Below are positions 8,493-20,689 of a DNA stretch of 64,000 nucleotides, in pieces. The DNA is from Microglena sp. YARC. Taxonomy: Eukaryota > Chlorophyta > Chlorophyceae > Chlamydomonadales > Chlamydomonadaceae. The notes under the pieces were generated by a model that saw nothing but the letters and a program-made list of their open reading frames with translations, was not told the origin of the DNA and made no database searches. Position numbers and translations under genes: made by a program. Within the stretch, counting starts at the first letter, position 1; each line of letters begins with the position of its first letter. The stretch spans positions 32,531,895 to 32,595,894 of the forward strand of contig CM039464.1 in NCBI GenBank assembly GCA_022414725.1. The letters run 5' to 3'.

Positions 8493-10313
8493 TTACCGAC
8501 GAATACCCTGAACGATAGTGTTCATGGCATGACGCTGAGTCTGTGGATACCCAGCACTGCGGAGGTCAGTGCACAGACCGCGGACCGTGCGAAAGAAATC
8601 ATCAACGCGATCAGTAGGGCTCATGGATGCACCTTGAAGCTCGATGAGCATGAGAGGGATACGAGCGGCAAGGGCATCAGACTGCTTCCTCCGGATATCG
8701 ATCAAGATATCCCGAGGAGTAGCGAAATCCTGGTACACCTTGACCATCGCATCCGTCATGTTAGCAAGCATCATGGTCAAACACATGAACTACTGACGGT
8801 CCAGGGGCAGGGCACTAAAACCCAACAGTGCAGGATCTACACGAGACTCACCATGAGAGGCCGAAGTTCCAGCAGCAGGAGCAGGGGTCAGGGGTGCCAA
8901 AGACTTACGAACCTCCAGAAAATACTCAGCCGCAAGACCAACGTCATACGCGCGCTGGTCATCTACGATCCTAATCCTAGGCAGGGACCGCGCAAAACTC
9001 ACTACCAGCTCGAAATCAGGCCTAACAGGACAGAGAGGGCGTGGAACCTTCACCCACTGGTAACCCTGCAAATCAGCATCCCTACGCCTCACACCACCAA
9101 ACGTAACCCCATGAGCAGGAGGATAGCGAATCCCTTCCGGAACAGGCCCTAGAAAAGACCGGCACTTGAGACCTAGCTCAGTGAATGCCATCACACGCCG
9201 AGTACGACCCTTGAGATCAACATTGGCCTGAGTGGCCTTCATATCCAGCCTACCGTACAAGATGCCATCTAAAGATCCAGCTTCCGATTGAGCTCGGCGG
9301 ACAAGACGGAAGTCCTCAGCTGTAGACCAGGAGAAGGTCCTCCAGTGAGCAGATGCTCCCAAGACTCGCAAGACCGCGAAGTCAAAACTGGAGGGGGTGG
9401 GATTGAGGCAGGAGGCAGATCCACCGGCGGTGGCGGAGGGGGCTCCTGCAAAGTGCCAGCAGCAGATGTGCGGACAGCCGTGGCAGCAGCTTCTCGAGCA
9501 CGAGTGTTGTAGTCAGGAAGACCTCGCTCCATAGGGTTGGTGGTGGTGAAGGACGCAGAGCTTCTCAGCAAAGACGGCTTGGCCACATCCGGGTGGACCG
9601 GTGGAAGAGGCGCAGGCGGAGGTGCATGCTGAGGCGCTGGCGTAGGTGCAGGCAGAGGCGCCGACTGAGGAGCAGGCTCATACACAGGCGAAACTGTAGA
9701 AGTCTCAAAGACTCGAGTAGCAGCAGTCGGAGTCACTCCACCGTAGTCGCCACTCGTAGCACTCTTCAAATCATCAGAATCAGAACGGTTGAAGTCCTCC
9801 TCATCTTCAGTCAGGTAATCATCAGTTTGGCAGCCACCCCAGAACTGGGCAGTTGGCGGCACAACACCCGAAGAATACTGAATTGTCTGTGTCTGGACAC
9901 AGCAAAGAGTCATTAGAACGTCCTCAACCTCAGGAGAGAGGCGTTGAACAGAAGGAGAAGGAATCAGAAAGTTGGAGAAATAACTGGGGGGGGGGGGGCT
10001 TCCACGATGGCGGAAGGAGACTCCTCTCCGGCAGCAGAGGCCGCTGGCACGCAAACATCAAGCCAATCAGAAGGAACCCTAACCTCCGGAGGAAGGATAA
10101 GGTCGCAGCCATTGCTAACGATGACACTGCGAGCCCGCGCGACCATGAAACACCATTTTGATCAGTGAGTTTCACAAAGCCGGCAGCAGGCCCTCGCGGA
10201 AGTTGCATTGAATAGCAGTGGTAGAAATGAGGAACCCGTAACCTATCAGCTAGAATACACTCCGTAGAGTGGACAGAGATGTTGCAGCGGAACAGACGCG
10301 CCAATCTATACAC
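8493..10313 (-). pseudogene. gag-like pseudogene of an LTR-type element
   Basis: Three minus-strand frames continue one another with shifts. The N-terminal part (10313 to about 9930) contains ECILADRL, YHCYSMQLPRGP and AGFVKLTD. A Pro-rich linker follows (10054-9269, runs such as PPPPPPVDLPP). The next segment (9371-8790) has RPDFELVVSFARSLPRIRIV. The C-terminal segment (8786-8493) reads MVKVYQDFATPRDILIDIRR, then LMLIELQGASMSPTDRVDDF and RSAGYPQ, the layout of a UBN2/copia-type gag domain. No zinc knuckle, protease or RT follows; at 8490 it ends at a splice-donor-like GTAAGT. Broken by at least two frameshifts. It might instead be a host gene derived from gag. Confidence 0.5.
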
Positions 10314-10531
10314 GGAGACGAGAATAGCGTTACAAGCACTGGAGACCCATCAAGGGGCACCAGCGGTGCAAGGGGCGGCAGCCTGGAACCTAACAGGGTA
10401 CAGGCTATACAGCGCGTGTCAGTGGAACCGGTGACGCAGCTAACAGGAAGCTGTCACTGAGTCATGAAGGATGACACAGTCTACGGGAAGCTGGCACAGT
10501 ACTGGCAGAGCCGATAGTTCTAAGGAAGTAC
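10141..10531 (-). repeat. 5' edge of gag-like element (inverted partner of 27895-28400)
   Basis: On the minus strand from 10531: GTACTTCCTTAGAACTAT, then GCCAGCTTCCCGTAG, CTGACACGCGCTGT and AGCTGATAGGTTA. The same ordered blocks occur on the plus strand from 27895, with about 20-30 percent divergence by eye. This is the non-coding leader or an LTR part of the gag-like element. Confidence 0.6.
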
Positions 10532-10559
10532 ATAAGTAGTCACCAAGTCATAAAACGCG

Positions 10560-12681
10560 TGAGAGCACCGCAATTCATGCTGACAGTATGGCCTTAGCAC
10601 CTTACTTTACCATGCTGAGTTTGGTGGCATTACTCAAGAGGTGGTCGATGACCTACAATGCCTTACCACCAAGCTGGTGGATAGATGTTTGGGACATGCT
10701 GATAAGGCTCGGGTTCTTCCAGGAGTTCCCTCTACCCTTATCACAGGCTCCCCATGCCAAGGAGGTCTTGGTGTCATGCCCTGGCAGCACCACATTACCA
10801 GCCGACATGCTATGTGGGGAGTTCGCCTTTTCCGAGGACTTGCGAGAGGGCTACAGCCATGGTCGCCTTTGTGGCTTCTTGTAGCCCAAGAGTTTCTCCT
10901 TCATCTCATGCCTCAGTCCATGGCCTCCCAGCCTCCGGCGCTAGCGTTCCTACATGCTTCTAGGGACACTACCCAATTCAAGACATCAGCGGGTGCCCAA
11001 GGGTTACCTCATGGCCCGTTGCGCCGTATGGCCATGGGATTTGCTGCCATCTCCGCCACCGCTGGTCCTCCACGGGATGTCACTTACAGGCCGTTGGAGC
11101 TAGGTCCATGGTGTCACCAAGCACCGCTTTGGGGAAACCCTTTTCTGACCGCCCCATTACCATCTACCCCAGTTGCTGCACTCAACGCCCCTCCTTGTGT
11201 CTCATATGGCACTTTTTTTGATGATGTGTTTTATCGGCTCATGCAGATCCCCTCATTGGTCTGTGTCGCAGACGCGGTACGTATCTCCTCCTCCCTTTCG
11301 GACGCCTTAGCAGAGTGCACTCGTCGGCACTGGACGGGTGACCAACGTCGTCAATACTGCTCCACTTCTGTGTGGCACCCTGAACTGGGCCGTGTTGGGC
11401 TGTCCACCATGCCCTTTGGCATGCTCAATGTTGTCGGCGATCCCCACAATGTGTCACTTTTGCTGACCTCCCTGTTTTCTTCTATTCCTCTAGGGTGGCC
11501 GTCATCCCCTGCCCCTCCGCTTTCTCCCCTCCCTGGTCCTTCTTCCCCCCTCCCCCCTCCTTCTCTTTCACTCCTGTCTGCCCCAGGGATCCTGGAAACT
11601 CCGCCAGCCCCCCCACCTGTTTCCCTCATGCGCCTCCTCGTCTCCCGGCTGGGATGGATCCTTCCCTGCTCCCCCTTTCCCCCTCCTCTTCAACTTGGTC
11701 CCCCAGCTACGCTGGGCAAGTTCAAGGTCAAACTTGGGACTACTTTACTGAATAGCGCCACAGGACGGCTTCAAGCAGATAGAGGCACGGGCTGTGTATG
11801 TGGGTCTAGCAATGGGCCCACCCCACAATCCCCGGTATGTGACAGGATGTACCCGGATGTTTGCTCGGCGTTTGTCTGCTCTCTGGTCCTTTCCTTGGGA
11901 AAACCAACAGAAGGAAATCATGTGGCGTCTTGCAGCTGATGGGGTCCGTGGAGCATCATCCAGGGTACAGTTTCGTTGCCCATGTTGCCCTGATGCACCT
12001 CCTAACTCAGATGCTCGTATGCACAGTTTTTGGACTTGTCCCGTGGCTGTGGCGGTTCGAGATGCTATTCAGAACACCCTGCTTGCCTCTACCACTGTCC
12101 CTCTCCAACGGGCCAGCCTCTGGTTGTGCTACCCCCGCCCTTCCTCGACTATTAATCTGGAGGTGTGGGGTGTTGTCTGCCTTGCTGCTCTGTCAGCCAT
12201 GGATCATGGTCAACTGCAAGCGTGGAGGCTGCACAATGCAGCCTCTAATCAGGCTCTTCTTAACCAAGGTCAACGCACTCTCTATGAGGTGTGGGGACTA
12301 ACTAATAACCCGCACGAGGTGGCATCCCGCCCTATCTCTGTCCGGGCTGGGGCCCTTGCTGTAGCTGATTTTTGGGCCCGCATCGCTGACTTTGTAGCCA
12401 TTGGGGCACCCCCGGATGATTGGGAGGACACTGTGGACTCTTCTCACCCCTTCATTAGCCATGGGGGAGCCAGGGTCAATATGGGTTCTCCCCCTCAAAC
12501 TTTTCCGCATGAAGATGCTTCCCTCATCCACGATCCTCCCCTTTCTCCTCCCCCCATCCCCCCTTCACCATCTACGCTCTTCAATCCTGTTCTCCCCATG
12601 GTTCCACTGGTACCCTCCCCTTCTCACATGCACCGGTTAGGTAGCCAACTGATTTTGCCAGAAGAGTGGTCTTACGATTAG
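10560..12681 (+). pseudogene. LINE ORF2 C-terminal region (post-RT and Cys/His motif)
   Basis: Two overlapping plus frames make up one decayed ORF. The first (10641 to about 11400) includes CQGGLGVMPWQHHITSRHAM and RPLELGPWCHQAPLWGNPFL, the style of the segment following LINE reverse transcriptases (GGLG followed by W-rich stretches). The frame shifts in the low-complexity Pro/Ser region near 11490-11690. It continues at 11794-12681 with FRCPCCPDAPPN and then SDARMHSFWTCPVAVAV, a C-x2-C-x9-H-x4-C Cys/His motif typical of LINE ORF2 C-termini. It ends LPEEWSYD at 12681. The catalytic RT domain and endonuclease are absent. Non-functional. Confidence 0.6.
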
Positions 12682-12765
12682 CTGATACCTGTTTGCTAGT
12701 CTTTCATTGCACGCGCCTGCTTGCTTGCCTCTTTACCTTCCTTCATGGGGTGTCAATGGTTATCA

Positions 12766-13113
12766 TGTAACAGCTCAGGATGCTCCTAGCAGCTTGAGGG
12801 GTTAGTCTAGAGTAACGTGCTACGTGATGTATGTTTACGTGTATGTTGATATGGGTGAACTAGCAGAACAGGTGGAGGGTTACCTAGGTAAGGGATGTCG
12901 AGTAGCTTGGAAAGAACGTCTTCGTGGTAGGAGTAGAAGGGTTCGTTCCGAGTAGCTCGTGTCTATATGCGCAACGTGTGCGTTGAGAGAGATGAGGCAG
13001 TACATGGGTATAGTACTGTATCATGTGCGTTCGTCACGTGGCTTACGGGTACGTTGTACCCGTATGCCTTGCTGGACGGCCAGAGTACCCGTGAAGGGTT
13101 CTGTACCGTTACA
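12766..13113 (-). repeat. Gypsy-1 3' LTR
   Basis: 348 bp, TGTAAC...GTTACA ends. Differs from 26513-26860 at four positions by hand comparison. Confidence 0.92.
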
Positions 13114-13126
13114 CTCCCCCCCCTCC
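13114..13126 (-). other. Gypsy-1 polypurine tract
   Basis: Minus strand GGAGGGGGGGGAG directly abutting the 3' LTR; the expected plus-strand primer site. Confidence 0.8.
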
Positions 13127-13282
13127 AGAAGAGATGCGGACCCCGCATCTGATCGTAATAGAGGTGGGATGAGAATACCAGTCGTCGTCGTAAGTGCCGT
13201 GCTCAAAATATACTTGATGAAACAAGTTGGTTTCGGAGAGAACCATTTAACATCCCTTTTGAGTACTCCGAGAAAGATAGCT

Positions 13283-16200
13283 TTATAAATAAAGCAATCT
13301 TACCGCCGTGTCGTATGCGTCGAGTGCGATGGGTGGGTGATGGGCCCGTTTTTTCGACGTACGTCGGGACATAACGGGCGTAACACAGGATTGCCATGCA
13401 TCGACGACGTGAGGGGCACTTTTCTTGACCGCATTGGCGAGTTCCCAAGTGTCTTGCTCAATACCGAAGTCTTGCCATCGGACTAAGTATTCGAGACGTC
13501 GTTTGCTGGATGTGCCGATGACCAGGGTACTTCAAATGGCCATATTGGCCAGCGCTTAAGCGCACTTGAAAAAAAAAAAACTGCGCTTTGTAGTGCAAAA
13601 AGCGCAAAAATTGCTTGCTGCGCCCACAGGGGGTTGCAAAAAACTGCGCTTAAAGCGCAGAGGGGGTCAAAAAGTCAGCGCTCAAAAGCGCAAAAGCGCG
13701 CGCTTTGAATTACCCTGCCGATGACACGCGATTTTTCGCGCATGATGCATTGGATATTCCAAATCGGAGCGCCGTCGGAGTCGAACTCGAGCGGTTGTCC
13801 GACATGGACAACGCCATCAGAGCGCCAATGCTTGATCAAACCCACGTGAAACACGGGGTGGATGCGCATCATCTTAGGCAAGGCTAAGCGGCACGCCGTG
13901 ACTTGCTGGACGACTCCAGTCTGCTCGTCGCGTGGACCAATGCATTCAGTAATCGTATAAGGACAAACAAAACGAGGTGTACATTTTGGTTAACCCGTTG
14001 CTTTTATTTGAACTTCATATTGCGGGTGGACAAGAGAACTTTATCACCAAGGTTGAAGAAAACCTCCGTTCGTCGTTTATCGTAATGGGCTTTCTGCCGA
14101 TCTTGAGCGGCTTGCATGCATGCCTTGCATGCATTGATCTTGACGTTCAATGTGATCAGCCCACCAATTGTTGGCAGCCGGACATTTGGATTCGACCTCC
14201 GCCTTGAGTGGCGTCGTAGGGTCGTAGCCAAGGTACACCCGAAAGGGGGTGTTCTGAATGGACTCTTGGTAGGAATTGTTGATCGCAAACTCCACCATTG
14301 CCAAGGATTTATCCCAATCGTCATGGTATGGCCCCACGTAGTGGCGAATCATGTCCTCGATGACTCGGTTCATTCGTTCCGTCTGACCGTCAGTTTGTGG
14401 ATGGAACGCTGTCAAAAACGCTTGTCGCGTGCCCATCAAACGATGGAGAGCCACGCCGAAATGCCCGGTGAATCGCGCGTCGCGATCACTGAGGAGTTTC
14501 TTTGGGATACCATGATATCGGATGACACGATTGAGGTATAGGGAAGCGAATTCCAATGCGTTAATCGTCGTATGACAAGGTTCGACATGAACCATCTTTG
14601 ACAGCTTGTCGACAAACACAGCGATGGCATCATGGCCAGACGATGTAGGCGGAAGCGCCGTAATAAGGTCCGTGGAGACGCACTCCCAGAATTTTGTCAG
14701 GAATTTCCACGGGAACCATGGTACCGTTCGGCTTTGCGTTTCCGGGTTTGTTCGTTTGGCACTTATGGCACTGCTGGACGAAGGCAGTCACATCTGCCGT
14801 GACTTTGGCCCAAGTAAAAGTGCGTGTGACCAGTTCCAACGTTTTCGTTTTCGACCGCAATGGCCCATGTAAACTGTGAGCTTCGCGGATAATATCCAGG
14901 CAAAGTGCCGCGTCAAGTGGGACACATAAAAATTCGCGGCCGTACTTGTTCTTCTTGAACCAGTACCCGTTTCTGGAAAATTTATCACGGAGGCGCTTGC
15001 AGCCCGGCGTGAAGTTTGAGTCCGTTTTGTACCCAGCCAAAATTCGATCCATGATGGAGAAAGAGGAGGGAGTCGACGCCAAGGGCATTGGGCGTCTGCG
15101 TCGTCGCGTTTCCTTGACCGGAACCGAAGGTGCGTGCAGGACCGTCGGTGGGCGGGGTAGGATATCAATGACTGTGGGACCGACCGCAACAGGGCGTTGC
15201 TTTTTCGATTGAGGACGGCATTCGATGACCAAGAGAGAGAACACCAACAGCTGGTGCGCGACCGTGACGTCGGCGGGGGCGGAGAGGTTGGGGTTGCGAC
15301 TGACCGGGTCTGCCATATTATTGCGACCTGCGCGATACTCCCAAGTATAGCTAAAGGGCGCAAGGTCCTCCTGCCATCGACCCATGTGTCGCGAAAGGAT
15401 CGCCTTGGTATCGAAGTACGTGAGCGGATTGTGGTCGCTGACCAACGTCATGTGGGAACCTTCGAGGTAGCACCGCCACACGGTCAACGCGTGGACGATC
15501 GCTAGCATTTCTTGTTCCGTCGTAGTATAATTCAGCTCCGCTGGGATATACTTTTTGCTAGCGAAGGCGATGGGATGTTTATCTTGTAAGAGCACCGCGC
15601 CCGTACCAAGTAACGATGCGTCAGTAATGACTTCGAAAGACTTGCTGGAATCCGGAAGTGCGAGGACTGGGGCGGATAGCAAGGCTTCTTTGAGGCCTTC
15701 GAATGCCACGAGATGTTCATTCTTGAACAAGGAGCCGAGCTCAGCCTTGATGTTAGACAAGGTCTGAAGAGGGGCAGCGAGGGACGAATAGCCTTGGATA
15801 AACTTGCGAAAATAATTGCACAAACCGATGAATGAGCCGATCTGTTTCGCCGTTTTCGGAGTGGGCCAGTCGCGGACTGTGCTAACCTTTTTCGGATCAA
15901 CTTTAATTCCGTCGCGTCCAATGTAATGACCAAGGAATTTAACCTCTGTTTTGTTGAATGAACATTTGGAGAGCTTCGCGTAGAATTCGTTGTCCTGGAG
16001 GACCTGGAGGACTGTGGCCAAGTTGGCCAAGTGCTCCGCCGGAGTGCGTCCGTAAACCAAGATATCGTCCAAGTAGACCACGACGAACTTGTGCAATTAG
16101 GGCGCGAATATCTGGTTCATGACTGCTTGGAACGTGACAGGCGCGTTCGCCAACCCCATCCCAAGGACTTTAAATTCGAACTGACCCATCGGGGTAGTGA

Positions 16201-18060
16201 ACGCAGTCTTCGGCGCGTCCTCGTCCGATATGCGTATTTGGTAATAACCGGACGTGAGGTCTAGGGAACTAAACAAGGTAGCTCCACCTAGACGATCAAT
16301 GGTCTCGTCAATACGGGGAAAAGGATACCTATTTGTATTCGTAATGTTGTTGAGTGCTCGCCAATCGCAAACAACACGGTATCCCGTCCCTCCTGGTTTC
16401 GCTATGATCATAATTGGCGCTCCGTACGGGGACGAGCTCGGGGCGATGAAGCCATGTTGTAAAAGGTCGGAGACGTACTCCTCACATAGCAAGGTCTTGG
16501 CTGGACTCATGCGACGATTTTGGCGATACGGAGCGTAAGCATTGTCTTGCGTTTTGATGACTCGATGGTTAGGAGTCCCCATCGGCAAATTGTTGAAGAC
16601 TTTGCGATACTTCCATAGGAGGGCGCGCAGATCGCTGGCCGAGATGAGCGTTTTATCGTTGTGGTCAAGGATGTTGTCGTGGATCAAATTTTCGAAATCC
16701 ATGCTAGCCACTGGCGGACCAGGTAACGGCCCGTCAGACGGCAATAATTTCGTCAGCAATTTCGCTCGTTCATCGGCTGTGACATTAGACGCCGGCAAGT
16801 CCGTTCGTGATTCGCGGACGTTGACCATGACGTGGTTAGCGCCAGCCTTTAAAAGCTTAGCCGCTTTGCGACCCGTAATGACTGGGTCATCGGTTGACTT
16901 GCCCGATAGTGCCATCGTGAAGAAGGAATGAGCCGTTTCGTCCCGCTGCCTCTTAATAGGGGTTATACAGCAGCCGTACCGTTTGAGCGACATTGACATG
17001 CGATCGTAGTCGAGGACGGCCCTTTCGTCGGATCCGAGGATTAGATCTAATCCTCCAGGAAGTTTGTCGACGACATGGACAAACACTTTGCCAACATATC
17101 GTTGTATGTGGATAGGGAGCGTGGCCATCCCTCGGATTTTGATAATCCCGTCGTTAGCGCAAGTGAATCCGTCGCGTTCGTTTTCCCAAGGGTAGGTAGA
17201 TGTGCAAACCGAGATCATCAGCCGTTTGCTTTTCCATAAGGCAACCCGTCGCGCCCGAATCTGCCAATGTGAGCAATTGTTTCGCGCCAGATCGGGCGTT
17301 GAAAAGCATATCGGGGGCTGTCGCGGAGTTGACTTCGTATACCCGATTGGCTCGCGTAGTGAGCACGGGGGAAGTGTTCGTATTTCGTTGTGCGTGATTG
17401 CGACGGATGCACTTCATTGACCGTCTGGCAGCGATTTGTTTCTCGCGAACTTTGGGATCCAATGCCTCCGACCACCAGTGTTGTTTTCGACGGGTTTCAA
17501 CCGGACTGGGGATATGCTCCTTTGGTGCGGGGCCAAAGTATACTGCCTTGGTCGCGTCGTTGATCGCGTGCCAATCCTTTTTGATTTGGACGGCTCGCTC
17601 GGAGTCGGGAGGGTCATACCATACTTGGATGGCGACCTTATTCGAAGGTGACCCCTTGGGGCGGGGTTTCATATGGTGGTCGCACGATTGATACTCCTTA
17701 AATAACTCCATACCTTGAAGGAGACTGGAGACATGTTTATTGTTACTTGCATTTTTCGGGAGGATGAACATTCCGGATGTGTCGAAGGGAGCATCGTTTT
17801 TGCATTCCCAATAGTGTTCCAACACCGACACGACGTCTTCCGGAATGGGGTGCGCGTATATGAACTCGTTTGCGATGGAGACTCGCATGCCAAACTCCGT
17901 AGAGAACTTCAAGAGACAAGGGGACGAAAGGGCATTAGTCGATGTTACATCAATAGATGGGGTTAAGCCCAAGTTAGAAAATAGTTCCTCCTGAACTTGC
18001 AACAAGAGCTCCAGTGGCTCGACTACTACTACTGTATCGTCGCCAATTACACGATCTAGA
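13283..18060 (-). pseudogene. Gypsy-1 pol (protease-RT-RNase H-integrase-chromodomain), broken
   Basis: Segments in order on the minus strand. Pol start to protease (18005-17154) with LLTLADSGATGCLMEKQTAD, an Asp-protease-like D-S-G. RT (17218-16097) with YRVVCDWRALNNI and LFSSLDLTSGYYQIRISDED. RT YLDDIL and RNase H (16096-14630) with FEVITDASLLGTGAVLLQ, then an integrase zinc region ending QQCHKCQTNK. Integrase core (14619-14077) with SDRDARF and HPQTDGQTERMNR. The C-terminal part includes HPVFHVGLIKHW and a chromodomain core, EYLVRWQDFGIEQDTWEL, near 13440-13500. Defects: a frameshift just after the gag stop, a frameshift near 17200, a nonsense TAG at about 16098 (LH codons), a shift near 14620, and the MITE at 13523-13717. 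Inactive. Confidence 0.9.
13523..13717 (+). mobile_element. hAT-type MITE, copy 1
   Basis: 195 bp with terminal inverted repeats CAGGGTACTTCAAA / TTTGAATTACCCTG (13 of 14 pairs), flanked by a perfect 8-bp duplication CCGATGAC (13515-13522 and 13718-13725). Gypsy-2 lacks the insert at the homologous site (about 33833). CAGGG termini and 8-bp duplications are hAT hallmarks. The interior is full of AGCGCTTAAGCGC-type self-complementary words and has no ORF. Confidence 0.9.
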
Positions 18061-18090
18061 TAGGCTCGTCAAGACCTGACCGGCCGATTC

Positions 18091-19408
18091 CTATTCCCAA
18101 ATCGGGATGGGACCGTTGCCGTCAAGGGCCCAGTCGGGACATGTCGTCTCATTGAGGGCAGGCCAGTTGGGCAAGTCTCGTGTGCGGCAGCGTTGGTCAG
18201 CATTCAGCGACTGCGCACACGTCTTCATGTAGCGAAAACAGAAGAAGAAGCGAGCTCCGTTCTGCAGCCAGATGGTTTGCCCGATGCTGACTGAGTTGTT
18301 CATGTGCATAGCATTCTGAGGGTCTTGACCCGAAAAGTCAGGGGTTCGCGGCCCGACGGGCTGTGAACGGCCCCGACCAGCACCCTGTCTGTATCCTCCT
18401 CGACCACCACGGCCCGCGCCGCGGCTAATAGAGCCTCTCCCGAGCGTGCGATCAGCACCTTGCAAACTGAGGACCTGCGACCTTGGCGATCCACCCAGCT
18501 TTGCGGTGTGCGTAGGTTGCGTGGCACTACGTCCTCCACCTCCTCGGCCAGTGGCCGGGTTGCGACCACCGTTGGCCTCCAGTTTGGGGCTCTTGGCTGG
18601 GCGAGAGTTCATCTCCCCGATGTCGTCGGTGGTCTTTAGGCCCTACGAAGAGAAAGAATCAGTGTCAGAATCGGAGGGGGGGGATTTGGTAAATTGGACG
18701 CGATTAAATGTAAGGTCCTTACCCGGGTATCTAGTATCCGCGGGCCTCTTGAACGGAGACTTCGACTTATGATTAGCGTAACCTCCCCTCTGATGGCGAT
18801 CGTGCTTGTCCGTCAAGGACTTGCCACGAGCAGCGACGACTTTTCTCGCCTCGTCCAATTGCAGATAGCAGAACAAGTCCTCCATCGTCTCGAATAACGT
18901 GCCCGACTCGCGCCTAGAGTGTGCTCCGGCGCGGAGGTCGTCGGAGAGTCCTGTGCGAAAGAAGTTTAACTTCTCGCAATCGGTGAGATCAGGGACTTTG
19001 CAAAATTCCGACTTGATGGCGTGGTAATAATTCTGCAAGGATCGAGTATCTTGGCGCAAGCCACCTTCGTGTAGTCTGGTGAGAGCGAGGTGTGATTCCG
19101 ATAAAAGTTCAGGCATGAGGAGCGATTACGCCCATTCAACGATTCCCATGAAATCCAACCCGTCCAACTCGCTGCTAGCCCATGCTTCGTCGAAAGTGAT
19201 GCGGAGTTCGCTAGTGAATGCGCCCGACAGATGTGGAACAATTCGCTCGAACGGCCCACTGTATCCGTCGGCAAATTAACTGGAGCTCGAGGATCGTGAC
19301 GACATTGAAGATCCAACGTCGCAACTTCGCTTTAGAACACTTGTCCGACAGTTTGTGGTCAATGAGACGCAATTCCTTTCTCATCTCAGTAATACGCTTT
19401 GCGAACCC
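18091..19408 (-). pseudogene. Gypsy-1 gag, C-terminal half
   Basis: Continues the gag interrupted at 19409-23472. The minus frame includes GFAKRITEMRKELRLIDHKL, a retroviral-gag-like helical segment (LQNYYHAIKSEFCKVPDL, LNFFRTGLSDDLRAGAHSRR), a Gly/Arg-rich stretch (RGAGRGGRGGYRQGAGRGRS) and a Cys-rich tail (FCFRYMKTC, CRTRDLPNWPALNETTCPDW), ending PIPIWE and TAG. The first Cys of the tail seen in Gypsy-2 is Phe here. Frames shift near 18643 and 19120. The amber stop at about 18091 separates it from pol. Confidence 0.85.
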
Positions 19409-19487
19409 ATATTTGGAGTCTAGTAGCACTAGGAAAGGCCATAACCATCATTAGCAGGGGGAGGAGCAGCAGCAGCAACAGCATCAT

Positions 19488-19691
<204 letters not shown>

Positions 19692-19699
19692 GAACATGT

Positions 19700-20040
19700 G
19701 TTTGGTATGTGTCTGTGACAGAGGGCGGTGGATGAGGCGGGGTGAGGTGTATGCACTTGCACATGCATGTGCTGGCATAAACACATACACATGCATGTGC
19801 TTACATAAACACATGCAGAGTGCACGCAAGTTTCCATTCATGTGCCATTGTGAACATTTACACACGCACATTCATTTGCCAACATAAAAACGTACAGATA
19901 TACATGCATCTGCCGACATAAACACATACACACACATGCATGTGTCAACATTAAAACATGCACATACTCTAACATCTGCCAAAATATTCAAATGCACGTA
20001 CGCATGCATCTGCCAACATCCCCCCCCCCCGCTTTGTTCT
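19700..20040. repeat. ACATGCA-rich degenerate repeat
   Basis: ACATAAACACATACACATGC-type words recur about every 40 bp. No gene seen. The stretch from 20040 to 20440 is unique sequence with nothing recognisable. Confidence 0.5.
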
Positions 20041-20447
20041 CGTAGGTATGATGCCTATGCTTCGTCCACCGTCTTAGTTCGATGTGCATAAACTATCCTT
20101 ATGGTCTCATGTTCTCGTTTCTTATTGGATGTGGATCTCCTCCTTTCACAAGTTTGCCTTCCTATCCTTTAGTGTGCCTACCTATTCAATATTGTATAAC
20201 CTTCATATGAGAGCGGTGCAGGTTTTAGGAGCCCCAAATTAGGCATGCATGCATCATCATTCATGCCTCCTTCCCTCCCTAGCTATCAGACCCCCGCATA
20301 ACTCATGAACCTCCAATTTATATCCTCGCACGCATGCCTCGTGCGAAACCTACATTAGCTCATCAACTACTGATGAACCTCCAAATGAACCTATACATTG
20401 CATAACCCATATCTCCTTACCACTTCTATTCTACTGCATCATCTCAG

Positions 20448-20477
20448 GTTGTGGCGGACAATAGTGGATCTTGCGAG
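20448..20477 (+). CDS. Candidate captured micro-exon
   Basis: After an acceptor ATCATCTCAG the frame reads VVADNSGSCE to a GTAATG donor, 30 bases, phase 0 at both ends. The same frame stays open to 20535 (KVGSLSMSRKAEDALKNAR), so the exon may be longer with a GTAGTG donor. A 22-G run follows at 20552-20573. It joins in frame with the exon at 22092. A plausible fragment of a host gene carried within the insert; not recognised. Confidence 0.3.
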
Positions 20478-20689
20478 GTAATGGTGAAGGTGGGCAGTCT
20501 CTCCATGTCGCGAAAGGCGGAAGATGCTTTGAAGAACGCTCGGTAGTGCATGGGGGGGGGGGGGGGGGGGGGGAGTTTCCCCTGACCTTGCAAGTTATCC
20601 TTCCCTGTCGTGAAATTCAAGGAAAAGGTACACGTGGTTTGTTGTTGGTGTGTTGGTGTACACCGACGTTTTTTTCTCTCCGTCACTGT

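Noticed and set aside
8235..9152. 305-residue plus-strand ORF
   Set aside because: Antisense shadow of the gag-like minus-strand frames; no domain, and it begins in the 32-bp duplication.
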